Assembly (NCBI RefSeq): GCF_002863585.1
Contig: NZ_PGUY01000002.1
Location: 62,001 to 126,000, forward strand
Direction of reading: 5' to 3'
Source: Peribacillus deserti
GTDB taxonomy: Bacteria > Bacillota > Bacilli > Bacillales > DSM-1321
DNA: 64,000 nucleotides
The position numbers and the translations under genes were made by a program. The notes below the pieces were generated by a model, which was not told where the DNA came from, made no database searches, and saw only the letters and a program-made list of their open reading frames with translations. How positions within the stretch are numbered: the stretch's first letter is position 1; the number at the start of each line of letters is the position of its first letter. Positions 35,666 through 43,595 of this stretch are shown here, one piece after another.

Positions 35666-37271
35666 GAATCAGCTTACCCCTTTGCAATTCTTCCTGAAAG
35701 GCTCGTAAACGCTTAGTCGATACGGATAGATTTTCAATATATTCATCCCAACGGTTTTCCTGCTTTAACTTTTTATACAGTGCCTTAAGCTTTTTCAGAT
35801 AACGGACAGCTGCTTTGTAGGCTTGTCTGTTTTTCTGCTCAAGGTTAGAGAGTACTGCATGATGATACAAAGGAAGAAGAAGGGAAGGCTCCTTTGCCTG
35901 TAAGATTTTTAAACTTTCATTTCCAGTCAGGGTGAGGGTTTCTCCGGAAAACATCTGAAGCTCCACCCATTTCTGATATTCCTCCCGGTCAAAAAGCACC
36001 CTAGAGTACTCATAGTAACTGTAGGGAAGAGTCTCCCGGTAAAATCTCTCGAGCAGATCACTCCGTTTGGTTTCCTGGCAGAACACCCGGATCGGCATGG
36101 AAAAGGTCCTGACAAAATCAGTTCTTTCATAATAGGAGACTAAAGCACTCAAGAAGGGATTCACCCGTTTGATCACGTGCTCAATGAAAAGAGCTGCACG
36201 TTTCTCATTGCCAGTTTCAATGGAATATTGGAGCCATGCGTATAAAAAGGGACTGGCTGAGGCCTGCAGCCCGCCAAGAAGCTCCATAGCCTGTTCGTCC
36301 TGATTTGTTAACAGTAATAAATGAATCAGCGCGATTTGGTAAGAGGCGGTCTGTGCCTCTGAATGCTTTTCATTCAGTGCTTCTTCAAGCCGCTTGATTT
36401 CCTTTGACCGCCAGGCGGATTTTTTTAATAAATATCTCCAGAGCGATCGGTAAAAGTCGACTCGTTCATATTGAAGAGATGAACCGCCTTCAAGCAGCTG
36501 CCAGGCTTCGTCTTTAATGCCTTCCAAAAATTCATCAAAAGCAAATGGCTGAGCCTGCCTCCCGATCGAGGGGATGATTTCCTGCAGCTCTTCGGCTGAA
36601 TTGGAAGCCAGGTCATGGAAGAAGGACAGCGATACCTTCGGGCTTGGGTCTGATTTGATCAGCTTCAAGCAGTTAAGCAGCACCACATACAAAGATACAA
36701 AATCATACAGATGGCGCCATTCCCGTTCAATGGGGGCTTTTTCTTTCAATTTCTGGTTAAAGCTGCCCCACATCCGGTCCAGCATATATTCCGGCATTGT
36801 TTTATTTTTCAAGATGTAGCGGTCAAATGTTTTATCGATATAGCCTTTCCAGGAAGAAAAGCTTCTTTTGAACGTTTTTTTCTGTTCCAGCACATCTCTT
36901 GCGCTGGTGAGAGCAAGTGTTTCTTCTTCTATAGGAGCTTCGGCCTCCTCCTGTTTGCTTTTCCAGCGGTCAATCCACAGGCGCACGCTTGCCCTCTTGG
37001 AATAAGCAGCAAGGAACACTGCGATCTGGTGTCGGCACATCAATCCATCATCACAGGAACATGAGCTGTTTGCAGGATTATTCATATCAAAAACAACCTT
37101 GGCTGGAACCAGATCCTGAACGGTTGCCGTCACATGATCCTCATAATCTGCAAGCCGATAAACAAGCCCCTGTGTATACAGCGAAAACCCCTGCTGAACA
37201 GAGACCTGAACAACCTCATCGTGAGGATTCAAAACCTCAAGCAAAGCCTCCCCAACATGCAAAACCTCCAA
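35655..37271 (-). CDS. ywqB: SWIM zinc finger protein (YwqB-like)
   Basis: A 538-residue protein with a SWIM finger near residues 70-82: CSCDDGLMCRHQIAVF (CxC...CxH). The rest is helical and without a recognised fold. SWIM proteins paired with SNF2 ATPases suggest a shared DNA-associated complex; the 11-base overlap with ywqA supports stable co-expression. The start is uncertain. The frame opens at TTG 37271, where a GGAGG sequence falls inside the first codons, so a start a few codons downstream is possible. A REP pair lies just upstream. Confidence 0.85.
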   Translation of the reverse strand: MEVLHVGEALLEVLNPHDEVVQVSVQQGFSLYTQGLVYRLADYEDHVTATVQDLVPAKVVFDMNNPANSSCSCDDGLMCRHQIAVFLAAYSKRASVRLWIDRWKSKQEEAEAPIEEETLALTSARDVLEQKKTFKRSFSSWKGYIDKTFDRYILKNKTMPEYMLDRMWGSFNQKLKEKAPIEREWRHLYDFVSLYVVLLNCLKLIKSDPSPKVSLSFFHDLASNSAEELQEIIPSIGRQAQPFAFDEFLEGIKDEAWQLLEGGSSLQYERVDFYRSLWRYLLKKSAWRSKEIKRLEEALNEKHSEAQTASYQIALIHLLLLTNQDEQAMELLGGLQASASPFLYAWLQYSIETGNEKRAALFIEHVIKRVNPFLSALVSYYERTDFVRTFSMPIRVFCQETKRSDLLERFYRETLPYSYYEYSRVLFDREEYQKWVELQMFSGETLTLTGNESLKILQAKEPSLLLPLYHHAVLSNLEQKNRQAYKAAVRYLKKLKALYKKLKQENRWDEYIENLSVSTKRLRAFQEELQRGKLIHVE

Positions 37272-37303
37272 ACTAAAACCCCCTGACAGACAGCACCCTT
37301 TGT

Positions 37304-37371
37304 GGGGACTGTCCCTTATTTCCCGAGCTCAAAAACCCTATTAAACTAACATTCTTATGGGGACAGTCCCC
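37304..37371. repeat. REP-like palindrome pair on the 5' side of the RAYT gene
   Basis: GGGGACTGTCCCT (37304-37316) followed by TATTTCCC, and GGGGACAGTCCCC (37359-37371). The two cores are 55 bases apart with opposite central bases, so they form an inverted pair. The second ends seven bases before the transposase ATG. Confidence 0.85.
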
Positions 37372-37377
37372 CACGAA

Positions 37378-37956
37378 ATGATGGCTAGAAAAAACAGAGT
37401 CTGGTATCCAGGTGCCGCGTATCATCTGATTTGCCGCGGCAACCGCCGGGCGGATCTATTCCTTGATGACAAGGACCGGAATACGTACTTAACTATGTTA
37501 GAAGAAACAAGGGAAAAACATGAGTTCTTCCTTCATTCCTACTGTTTAATGAGCAACCACGTTCATTTACTGCTGCAAACAATAAGTGAACCGACTAATT
37601 TAATCATGAGTAAACTAAATACCCGTTACGCCATTTATTTTAACAAGCGCTATCAACAGGATGGACATGTTTTTCAAGGAAGATACCATGCAGAAATGAT
37701 TGATTCCATTGAATATCTGGTCAAGACCAGCCGCTATATCCATCTCAACCCCTTAAGGGCGCATCTTGTGGAGAAGCCCGAAGATTATAAATGGAGCAGC
37801 TACCGGGCATTCTTACAAGGCCAGCCAGACAGGTTTGCCACCCCTGACCTCATCTTGCTTTATTTCAACAGTCCTCAAAACTACAGGCTGTACGTAGACA
37901 GCCGAACAGAGGATCCAGCGAACAAACCAGCACAGGACAAAGCAAAAACCCGCTAA
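37378..37956 (+). CDS. REP-associated tyrosine transposase (RAYT, Y1-type HUH)
   Basis: A ~192-residue single-domain Y1 transposase. RVWYPGAAYHLICRGNRR is the first strand, YCLMSNHVHLLLQT holds the HUH metal motif (H61, H63), and SRYIHLNPLRAHLVEKPEDY has the probable catalytic tyrosine (Y120) in the RAYT-type R-Y-x3-NP-x-RA pattern. Such enzymes nick single-stranded palindromes and are domesticated in many genomes. There is no IS-like partner gene. Palindrome pairs flank it on both sides, as RAYT genes are flanked by REP sequences elsewhere. No ribosome site is evident, and the frame is open back through the upstream palindrome (ATG 37357). Confidence 0.88.
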   Translation: MMARKNRVWYPGAAYHLICRGNRRADLFLDDKDRNTYLTMLEETREKHEFFLHSYCLMSNHVHLLLQTISEPTNLIMSKLNTRYAIYFNKRYQQDGHVFQGRYHAEMIDSIEYLVKTSRYIHLNPLRAHLVEKPEDYKWSSYRAFLQGQPDRFATPDLILLYFNSPQNYRLYVDSRTEDPANKPAQDKAKTR

Positions 37957-38029
37957 AATAAAAGAACCCATTTCTTCATTATACTACATTTTAAACGGCA
38001 GCCCCATCCCCAAGCATCCTTGGGAAATA

Positions 38030-38120
38030 GGGGACTGTCCCCATAAGAATTGGTTAGAAAAAGCTGATGCAGCAACGGAAAAGGGGTGTAAGTCTCCTCG
38101 GGAAATGGGGGACAGTCCCC
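38030..38120. repeat. REP-like palindrome pair on the 3' side of the RAYT gene
   Basis: GGGAAATA plus GGGGACTGTCCCC (core 38030-38042), and GGGAAATG plus GGGGACAGTCCCC (core 38108-38120). Cores are 78 bases apart with opposite central bases. The first starts 74 bases after the transposase stop. Confidence 0.85.
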
Positions 38121-38284
38121 ACAAATTTTAAAGTTTTTTTATTTTTTATGTTTAGTTTTGTGAAGGGCGGGTAAATAGAGGGAAGGCAGCATTGGACGGA
38201 CATGATGGCAACTGAGAAAACAGCAAAGGGGAATCGGACAGATTGAAGGCTTTTACTGGATTATGTACTTCTCGTTCTACAGAG

Positions 38285-38374
38285 ATGAAGAAACCTGTAC
38301 AAAAAAGTTACTCTTCAGGCGAGAAGAGGCTGACTAAAGAATTCTTGGATAAAATGAAACGATTAAATAAATAA
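38285..38374 (+). CDS. Possible 29-residue small ORF
   Basis: MKKPVQKSYSSGEKRLTKEF followed by LDKMKRLNK, a basic peptide that ends at the terminator beginning at 38375. The ribosome site is weak (AGAG). Amino acid composition is protein-like, but the evidence is thin. It might be a remnant of a longer gene. Confidence 0.3.
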   Translation: MKKPVQKSYSSGEKRLTKEFLDKMKRLNK

Positions 38375-38414
38375 AAAATTCCTGAGCTCATGTTGATGCC
38401 CAGGAATTTTTTTT
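38375..38414. terminator. Bidirectional terminator left of the ISL3 element
   Basis: AAAATTCCTG (38375-38384) pairs with CAGGAATTTT (38401-38410), with T-runs on both sides. Removing the IS would place it directly behind the minus-strand adaptor gene that now ends at 39804, so it is probably that operon's original terminator. Confidence 0.8.
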
Positions 38415-38421
38415 GTTTATC

Positions 38422-39797
38422 GGCTCTATAATATTTGTTGGGGTTGAGGAAAAATTCAGAGGCAAAAAAAAACACGCAAACTTCCATTTCTTTTATACTT
38501 GAATTGTCCAGAAACAAGTAAAGGAATGAAGTTGCGTGCATATGAATTTTATCATGAATATCCCGGGTTTAAAAGGGGTGATCCCTACTAGAATCGAAGA
38601 TGTAGGTGGAGTTATCCGGATTTATGTAGAGGTGGAACGGAAGGTGCACCGGTGTCCTAGTTGTCAAAATAGAACAAGCCGTGTCCACGACTACCGTATT
38701 CAAAAAATACATCACTTAAAATGGTTCGAGAGGCAGACCCAAATCTTTTACAAACGAAGACGTTATGCCTGTAGCTGCGGCAAAAGGTTTTCAGAGAAGA
38801 ATTCGATTGTTCAGCGCTACCAGCGTACTTCAATAGAGTGGAACCAGGCTTCATGATTCGAGCTGTAAAAGGTAAGACATTCAAGGAAACGGGCGAAAAC
38901 TATGGTGTTTCGGCCACTACGATTGTTCGCCGATTTGATCAAGTAGCTCGCAGCGAGATCCGAACTGTAGAACATTTACCTTCGGTCATTGCCATAGATG
39001 AATATAAAGGGGACACAAGGGAAGGAAAGTATCAGCTCATCATTGCGGACGCTGTTACCCGAAAACCGATTGACATTCTCCCTAATCGTTATAAAAAGAC
39101 GATTAAGCACTATCTGCAAAAATATGGAAGCCAGGTACAGATGGTCGTAATGGATATGAGCCAGTCCTTCAAGGCAGCTGTCCAATCCGCGCTGGGGCGT
39201 CCGATCATCATTGCCGACCGGTTTCACTTCTGCCGATATATTCATTGGGCACTTGATGGAGTAAGGAGACGGTGCCAGCAGTCTTTTCACGATTATGATC
39301 GGAAGAAATGTAAACGGATGAAGCACGTATTCCATAAATCGAGTACCAAGCTAAATGAAGAGGAACGATGGCATTTAGAGCGTTATTTAGAGATGTCTAA
39401 AGAGCTCAGAAGAGCCTATGAATTAAAAGAAGCCTATCAGGCTTGGTTTTCACATGCCAAGGAAAAAGGGACCCACCAAATGGGAGAAGTAAAAGAGGAA
39501 TTATACGAGTTTTATGAACTGGTAAGAAGATCAGAAATTCCTGAAATGAATAAGGCGATAAAAACCCTGCAAAACTGGCAGCCAGAAATCTTAAATAGCT
39601 TTATTTATCCCTATTCCAATGGGTTCTTAGAAGGAATAAATAATTCAACTAAGGTGCTGAAACGGAATGCCTTTGGTTTTAGAAGTTTCGACCGTTTTAG
39701 GGCTAAGATTTTATTGACACATCAGTATAAAGGAATTGGAGTTCACATTGGATAGGGTGACAACTCGAGTCGTCACCCCAACATTTGACGGAGAACC
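38422..39797 (+). mobile_element. ISL3-family insertion sequence with 8-bp target duplication
   Basis: A 1376-bp element. The left end starts GGCTCT and the right end (reverse complement) GGTTCTCCG; both contain TGTTGGGGT. A perfect 8-base direct repeat TGTTTATC flanks it (38414-38421 and 39798-39805), the usual size for the family. It carries one transposase gene, broken by a frameshift. A hairpin of GGGTGAC and GTCACCC sits at the right end (39757-39780). Confidence 0.93.
38536..39755 (+). pseudogene. ISL3-family transposase, frameshifted
   Basis: The 5' frame (38536-38856) encodes the zinc-binding N-terminus: CPSCQNRTSRVHDYR and CSCGKRF. The 3' frame (to 39755) encodes the HTH and the DDE catalytic core: SVIAIDEYKG (first D), VVMDMSQSFKAAV (second D) and YSNGFLEGINNSTKVLKR (E). 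The break lies at 38845-38852, where IEWNQA runs to a stop, but one extra T in GGCTTCATG would give IEWNQAFMIRAVKG. A single-base deletion therefore inactivates the copy, unless it is a sequencing error or a recoding site. Confidence 0.88.
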
Positions 39798-39803
39798 TGT
39801 TTA

Positions 39804-41054
39804 TCAGCCTTCTTTAATGCCGGTAAAGAAGGGAATTATCCATTTCTTGCCCTCAAATATTTCTTTAATATCAGCTTTCCGCACTTTGCCTGCTTGCAAA
39901 GGAGTGAAGAATAGACCTTTGTCTTCTACAACTGCTTCGGGGTCTCGCACGACTACATCTCCAGCCTTCAGCCCGGATTTGACCTCTCGCTTTCCGCCAG
40001 AACTGATTCCTGCATCAACCTTTGTCTTACGCACCAATCCATCCCGGCCGAGCACATATACATAGTGCTTTTTCTTTTCTTTAAAAATAGCGCCCTTTGG
40101 TACTGTAATCGCACCATTAACCTCTTTGGTGATAATCTGCACGTCCACATGCGAGCCGATCAGCGTAAAAGGCTTTTGGTTTTCAATGGTCGCTGTGTAC
40201 GTATACTGGCTTTTCTTTTTGACGTGCGGGTCTCTATCGGGAGTGTCAGCAACATCCGCCAGCTCTCCGGAAGATTTGCCGTTTCCTTTTTTGGCTTCCA
40301 CTTTAACCTTCATGCCTTCTTTTAGGGACTTCCGGGTGTTTTCGGATAAAATTCCCTCTACGGATGTGGAGGAGCTGGAAACCGTAATAAGCGGGTTTTT
40401 AAGATCCTGCCGGATTTCCTGCACAGTACCCTCAATTTCACTTTCCACCGTGATTTCCGTTTCGGACGATTGTAAGGAAGAAAGCTGAGTCTCAATGCTG
40501 GAAAGCTGAGCCTCTAAGCGCGACTTATCGGATTCCAGCTGATAAAGCTCCTTTTCGATTTCGAAAGCTTTCATATCCTCGTCTGCTGCTTCGGTGTCAG
40601 TTAATGTCGTTGAAGCGGAGGTTACCGATGACGATGTGCCGCTTCCAATCGAAGACTTATAGCTTGTCAGGCTTTGGATATGTGTCTCTGTACTGTCAAT
40701 GGCCCCCTGTACAGCCGTTTTTTCGGCCTCCAGCTGTGAAGCCAATTCAACACTATCCTCAGGAGTGAAAGAGTAGAGAGGGGTACCCGCCTGCACTTTT
40801 TCTCCTTCCTCAACCAGAAACTTATTAAAGCTGCCTTTTGCAGGATCATGCTGTACGAACTGCTGCTCTGAGGGAATCACGACACCCTTAGAAGGGAGCG
40901 TTTTGGCCAGATTCTCTTTTTTAGCTTCATTCCATGTCTTCACATAAGAAGTACGCTTTACTTTATTATCCTCTTTATATATCAAATACATATTAAGTCC
41001 AATAAAAAGGACAAGAACCGCTGCAATCAATGTTTTTAGCCTTTTATTCACCAA
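39804..41054 (-). CDS. HlyD/MacA-type efflux adaptor (YknX-like)
   Basis: A 416-residue membrane-fusion/adaptor protein. An N-terminal anchor (LIAAVLVLFIGLNMYLIY) is followed by a lipoyl/barrel half (GSFNKFLVEEGEKVQAGTPL), a long coiled coil (~105-210: EAEKTAVQ, ESDKSRLEAQLSS), the second lipoyl half and a beta-barrel with ITVPKGAIFKEKKKHYVYVL. It resembles B. subtilis YknX, which acts with YknW (Yip1-type) and the ABC pair YknYZ against the SdpC toxin. Here only the YknW-like partner precedes it and no ABC genes follow. An ISL3 element lies exactly at its 3' end; the stop codon overlaps the target duplication. Confidence 0.82.
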   Translation of the reverse strand: MVNKRLKTLIAAVLVLFIGLNMYLIYKEDNKVKRTSYVKTWNEAKKENLAKTLPSKGVVIPSEQQFVQHDPAKGSFNKFLVEEGEKVQAGTPLYSFTPEDSVELASQLEAEKTAVQGAIDSTETHIQSLTSYKSSIGSGTSSSVTSASTTLTDTEAADEDMKAFEIEKELYQLESDKSRLEAQLSSIETQLSSLQSSETEITVESEIEGTVQEIRQDLKNPLITVSSSSTSVEGILSENTRKSLKEGMKVKVEAKKGNGKSSGELADVADTPDRDPHVKKKSQYTYTATIENQKPFTLIGSHVDVQIITKEVNGAITVPKGAIFKEKKKHYVYVLGRDGLVRKTKVDAGISSGGKREVKSGLKAGDVVVRDPEAVVEDKGLFFTPLQAGKVRKADIKEIFEGKKWIIPFFTGIKEG

Positions 41055-41066
41055 GTTCTCCTCCTC

Positions 41067-41729
41067 TTACAAAAACTTCCCTAGATTGATAGCCAGCAAG
41101 ACAGCTTGTATGATCCAGAACAAAATGTGGAGAAGAATAAGAATCAGCAGAATGAATCCTGGTTTTTTCTCCGATAGTGAGCGGAACATGTAAAACTGAA
41201 AAGCAATAATGGCAATCTGGAAGATGGATATCTGGCCCAGGAAAAATAGCACCGGCTCAAAATCCGTTACATAATGACCGATCACTCCGAATGAAAAAGG
41301 AGAGGCAGAAGTTCCTAGTCCTGCAAAAACGGCCAAAAGCATGGAGATGAGCTTGTTCACAAGTCCAATCGACAGAACGATCAGCTGCACAGCCAGGATT
41401 TTTTTATAGTCCATATCAAAAAGGACGTGAAAAAATAACCCGAAGAAAAATAGAATAATAACTGCATAAAGTAATCCCGATAGAAGCTGGCCGCTGAGAA
41501 AGACTAGTTTGGACGTTTCAAATTCAGATGGTGAGAGTCTAGTGATCTGGCCCGAAATCGATTCGGATCCAATACCCAGAAATCCGCTTAACGTAAATAA
41601 AATAGCACTTGCGAGAATGGCAAGAATTACGCGGATCCTTAGTCCGGATAAAGCCTCGGCACTGCTTAATCCATAGCGGAAAATGCTAGGTTCGGCCATT
41701 CCTTTTAACACTCTGATACGATATACCAT
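41067..41729 (-). CDS. Yip1-domain membrane protein (YknW-like)
   Basis: A ~220-residue protein with five hydrophobic segments typical of the Yip1 fold (ILAILASAILFTLSGFLGI, LLYAVIILFFFGLFFHVLF, ILLHILFWIIQAVLLAINL). The start at 41729 follows GGAGG; the frame opens at 41756. It ends 12 bases before the adaptor gene, so the two are co-transcribed. In B. subtilis a Yip1 protein, YknW, works with the YknX adaptor. Here the ABC partners are missing. Confidence 0.72.
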   Translation of the reverse strand: MVYRIRVLKGMAEPSIFRYGLSSAEALSGLRIRVILAILASAILFTLSGFLGIGSESISGQITRLSPSEFETSKLVFLSGQLLSGLLYAVIILFFFGLFFHVLFDMDYKKILAVQLIVLSIGLVNKLISMLLAVFAGLGTSASPFSFGVIGHYVTDFEPVLFFLGQISIFQIAIIAFQFYMFRSLSEKKPGFILLILILLHILFWIIQAVLLAINLGKFL

Positions 41730-41771
41730 GATGGAAGCCTCCGTAAGATCGGGCACCTTTTGCCCTTAAAA

Positions 41772-42653
41772 TCAATTTTCTTTTAAAGCTGCGATTTTGT
41801 TTTTTATGTAATCAATGTGCTCTAAACGATTTTGCAGTTCAAAGATAAGGATGGATCGTTCATAATAATAAATTGCCTTTTCAGCGAGTCTCATTAATTC
41901 ATAATTATATCCCATATTGTAGTAAATTTCGCCAAGAAGATACATATAATCCTGCTTAATCAGCCATTCAATCGCTTCCTTGCAGCATGCGATTGATTCC
42001 TCGAAGAGTTCAGCTTTGTATAAAGCCTTTGATAGATTGAAGTGAAGTCTCGGAATGATAGTCTTGTCTTCCAGGTTCAGACGATTATTAACATATCTTT
42101 TTGCCTTTTTGAGAGTTTCAATTGCCTCATCAATTTGATTTTCATCCATATATATAACGCCGATAGACATTATAATGGCGAGCTCATTCTCGGTCCATAC
42201 ATTATCATTGCTATGGCTTAAGGACAGAGCTTCGTGCAGAGTTTTGAGCGCTTTCTCAGGTTTTTTCTCAAGAGTATATTCGTAAACTCCTTTATTCCAC
42301 AGAAGCAGCTGGAAATTTTCTTTGCTGCTTGTGAAAATGGGATTGTTTATTTCGGATTTTACAATTTCCCTGACATCCTGATAGTTTGTGTTTCTTCGAG
42401 CCGCTGCAAGCTGTTTTTTTACCTCTTCCACATAATCCTGCCTCTGGGTTATCCCCTTTTCAAAGAAATAGTTTAAATCAAGGCCGAGCCTCTTGGTAAT
42501 AAGATAGAGAGTGGGTGCGGAAGGGTAGACCTCGCCCTTTTCAATCTTGCTGATCTGGGCCTGGCTGCAGATGCCGTCACACACTTCCTTCTGGGAAAGA
42601 CCCAGGTGCATACGTACCTCACGTATTTTCTGTCCGATTAAGGAAAAGTCCAT
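41772..42653 (-). CDS. PlcR-like transcriptional regulator (HTH plus TPR, RNPP type)
   Basis: A 293-residue regulator. The N-terminal HTH (LIGQKIREVRMHLGLSQKEV ... SQAQISKIEKGEVYPSAPTL) is close to PlcR. Residues ~75-290 are TPR-like helices (KALKTLHEALSLS, EEAIETLKKA-like, YYNMGYNYELMRLAEKAIYY). Length (PlcR is 285) and layout fit the RNPP family of peptide-responsive regulators. The start at 42653 follows GATGAGGT. The next gene in the same direction is 42 bases away, so no papR-like peptide gene fits between them. It probably controls the YknW/X-like pair, but no PlcR-type operator was seen. Confidence 0.8.
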   Translation of the reverse strand: MDFSLIGQKIREVRMHLGLSQKEVCDGICSQAQISKIEKGEVYPSAPTLYLITKRLGLDLNYFFEKGITQRQDYVEEVKKQLAAARRNTNYQDVREIVKSEINNPIFTSSKENFQLLLWNKGVYEYTLEKKPEKALKTLHEALSLSHSNDNVWTENELAIIMSIGVIYMDENQIDEAIETLKKAKRYVNNRLNLEDKTIIPRLHFNLSKALYKAELFEESIACCKEAIEWLIKQDYMYLLGEIYYNMGYNYELMRLAEKAIYYYERSILIFELQNRLEHIDYIKNKIAALKEN

Positions 42654-42665
42654 TTTGTACCTCAT

Positions 42666-42987
42666 CTCTTCCTAATATTCATATAATTATATAATAGTAG
42701 ATAATACGTTAGAAACTACCAAAAAACAGCCCTTTTACTGTTAAAAAGTCTAGTATTTGGCTATTAATAGAATTTTGAGTAAATAAAAAATTATGATTAA
42801 ATAACAGTACTGACTCGTTATTTCTTCCAAACATAAAGGAAAAGTGAAATTTTACTCTTTCTTCCATGTTAATCTATTCCAGTTTATATGAAAAGTGAGA
42901 TGGCTGGAAGAACCAAACAGAGTCAAAATCGCCTTTATTGTAGTTAGTATTTGTTCTTCAAACCCTTAGTTTTAGTACTCGACACTT
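42666..42987. other. Non-coding stretch upstream of the PlcR-like gene
   Basis: A/T-rich and without a supported ORF. It should contain the divergent promoters for the regulator (minus strand) and for the structured transcript ending at 43047 (plus strand). TTCATATAATTATATAATAG near 42679 is a possible promoter or operator. Confidence 0.35.
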
Positions 42988-43047
42988 GGGAAACTGGCGA
43001 AAACCAGTATCCCGTTGCCCGCAGGCTTCCGTCTGCGGGATTTTTTT
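42988..43047 (+). ncRNA. Candidate structured RNA with terminator
   Basis: GGGA/TCCC (42988-42991, 43010-43013) encloses ACTGG/CCAGT (42993-42997, 43004-43008) with loop CGAAAA. Five bases later a terminator follows: CCCGCAG (43018-43024) with CTGCGGG (43033-43039) and seven T. No plus-strand ORF precedes it, and no plus-strand gene starts within 200 bases downstream. It may be a small RNA or the end of a short transcript. I recognise no known riboswitch class. Confidence 0.4.
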
Positions 43048-43055
43048 GTTTATTT

Positions 43056-43196
43056 TTACATACCCATCGCCATGATGGGGTTTCCTTCTGACAAAATTTG
43101 TGCTCCGAGGTCTCCCCTAGGAGCTGGAAAATAGCTCACCAATACAAAATCCATCATGGTTCCACCTAAATCAACGTATATTTTTCTGACAAACAT
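43056..43196 (-). CDS. 46-residue small protein
   Basis: MFVRKIYVDLGGTMMDFVLV then SYFPAPRGDLGAQILSEGNP and IMAMGM. AAAGGAG lies four bases before the ATG on the minus strand, a strong but close site. It has a moderately hydrophobic middle and no cysteine. It faces the terminator of the plus-strand structured RNA. Family unknown. Confidence 0.55.
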   Translation of the reverse strand: MFVRKIYVDLGGTMMDFVLVSYFPAPRGDLGAQILSEGNPIMAMGM

Positions 43197-43280
43197 GCCA
43201 CTCCTTTAATTGTGAAAGACTACATTATTGGCCATAATAGCTAATAAAAATCCGCGATTTAAGGAAAGCCAGGTGAAAAA

Positions 43281-43469
43281 TTGATTGCCATTGGTTTTGC
43301 AAGTTTGTTTTTTATAGTAAGCATTGGTTTTTATAAGATAAATATCCTTCCGATAACTAAGATAATACCTATGTGGCTATCCATAACGATCTTCTCAAGC
43401 ATAATGAATCAATCCATATTTACAAATCTGCAGCTTATTAAAAAACCAATGTTTAATTGGGAACTGTAA
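43281..43469 (+). CDS. Possible 62-residue membrane protein
   Basis: Starts TTG after AGGTGA. It has two hydrophobic segments (FASLFFIVSIGFY and IIPMWLSITIFSSIM) and a short tail. I do not recognise it. It could be a remnant of a larger membrane protein. It is followed by ~125 non-coding bases before the CorA-like gene. Confidence 0.45.
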   Translation: MIAIGFASLFFIVSIGFYKINILPITKIIPMWLSITIFSSIMNQSIFTNLQLIKKPMFNWEL

Positions 43470-43595
43470 ATGGAAGTGCTGCAGTTATTTCTCCTCCATA
43501 TTTTCACATCAAAAAAAGAGTATTTAAATCAGTTTTATCAGTATTGGTGAGCTCTGTATCCAGTTTCAACAGGCTTAACTAAGGGAACACTGATA

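Noticed and set aside
38536-38856. A stand-alone zinc-finger protein
   Set aside because: It is the N-terminal part of the ISL3 transposase cut off by a one-base frameshift.
42715-42960. A papR-like signal peptide gene upstream of the PlcR-like regulator
   Set aside because: The short frames found here (10-18 codons) lack a secretion signal and ribosome sites.
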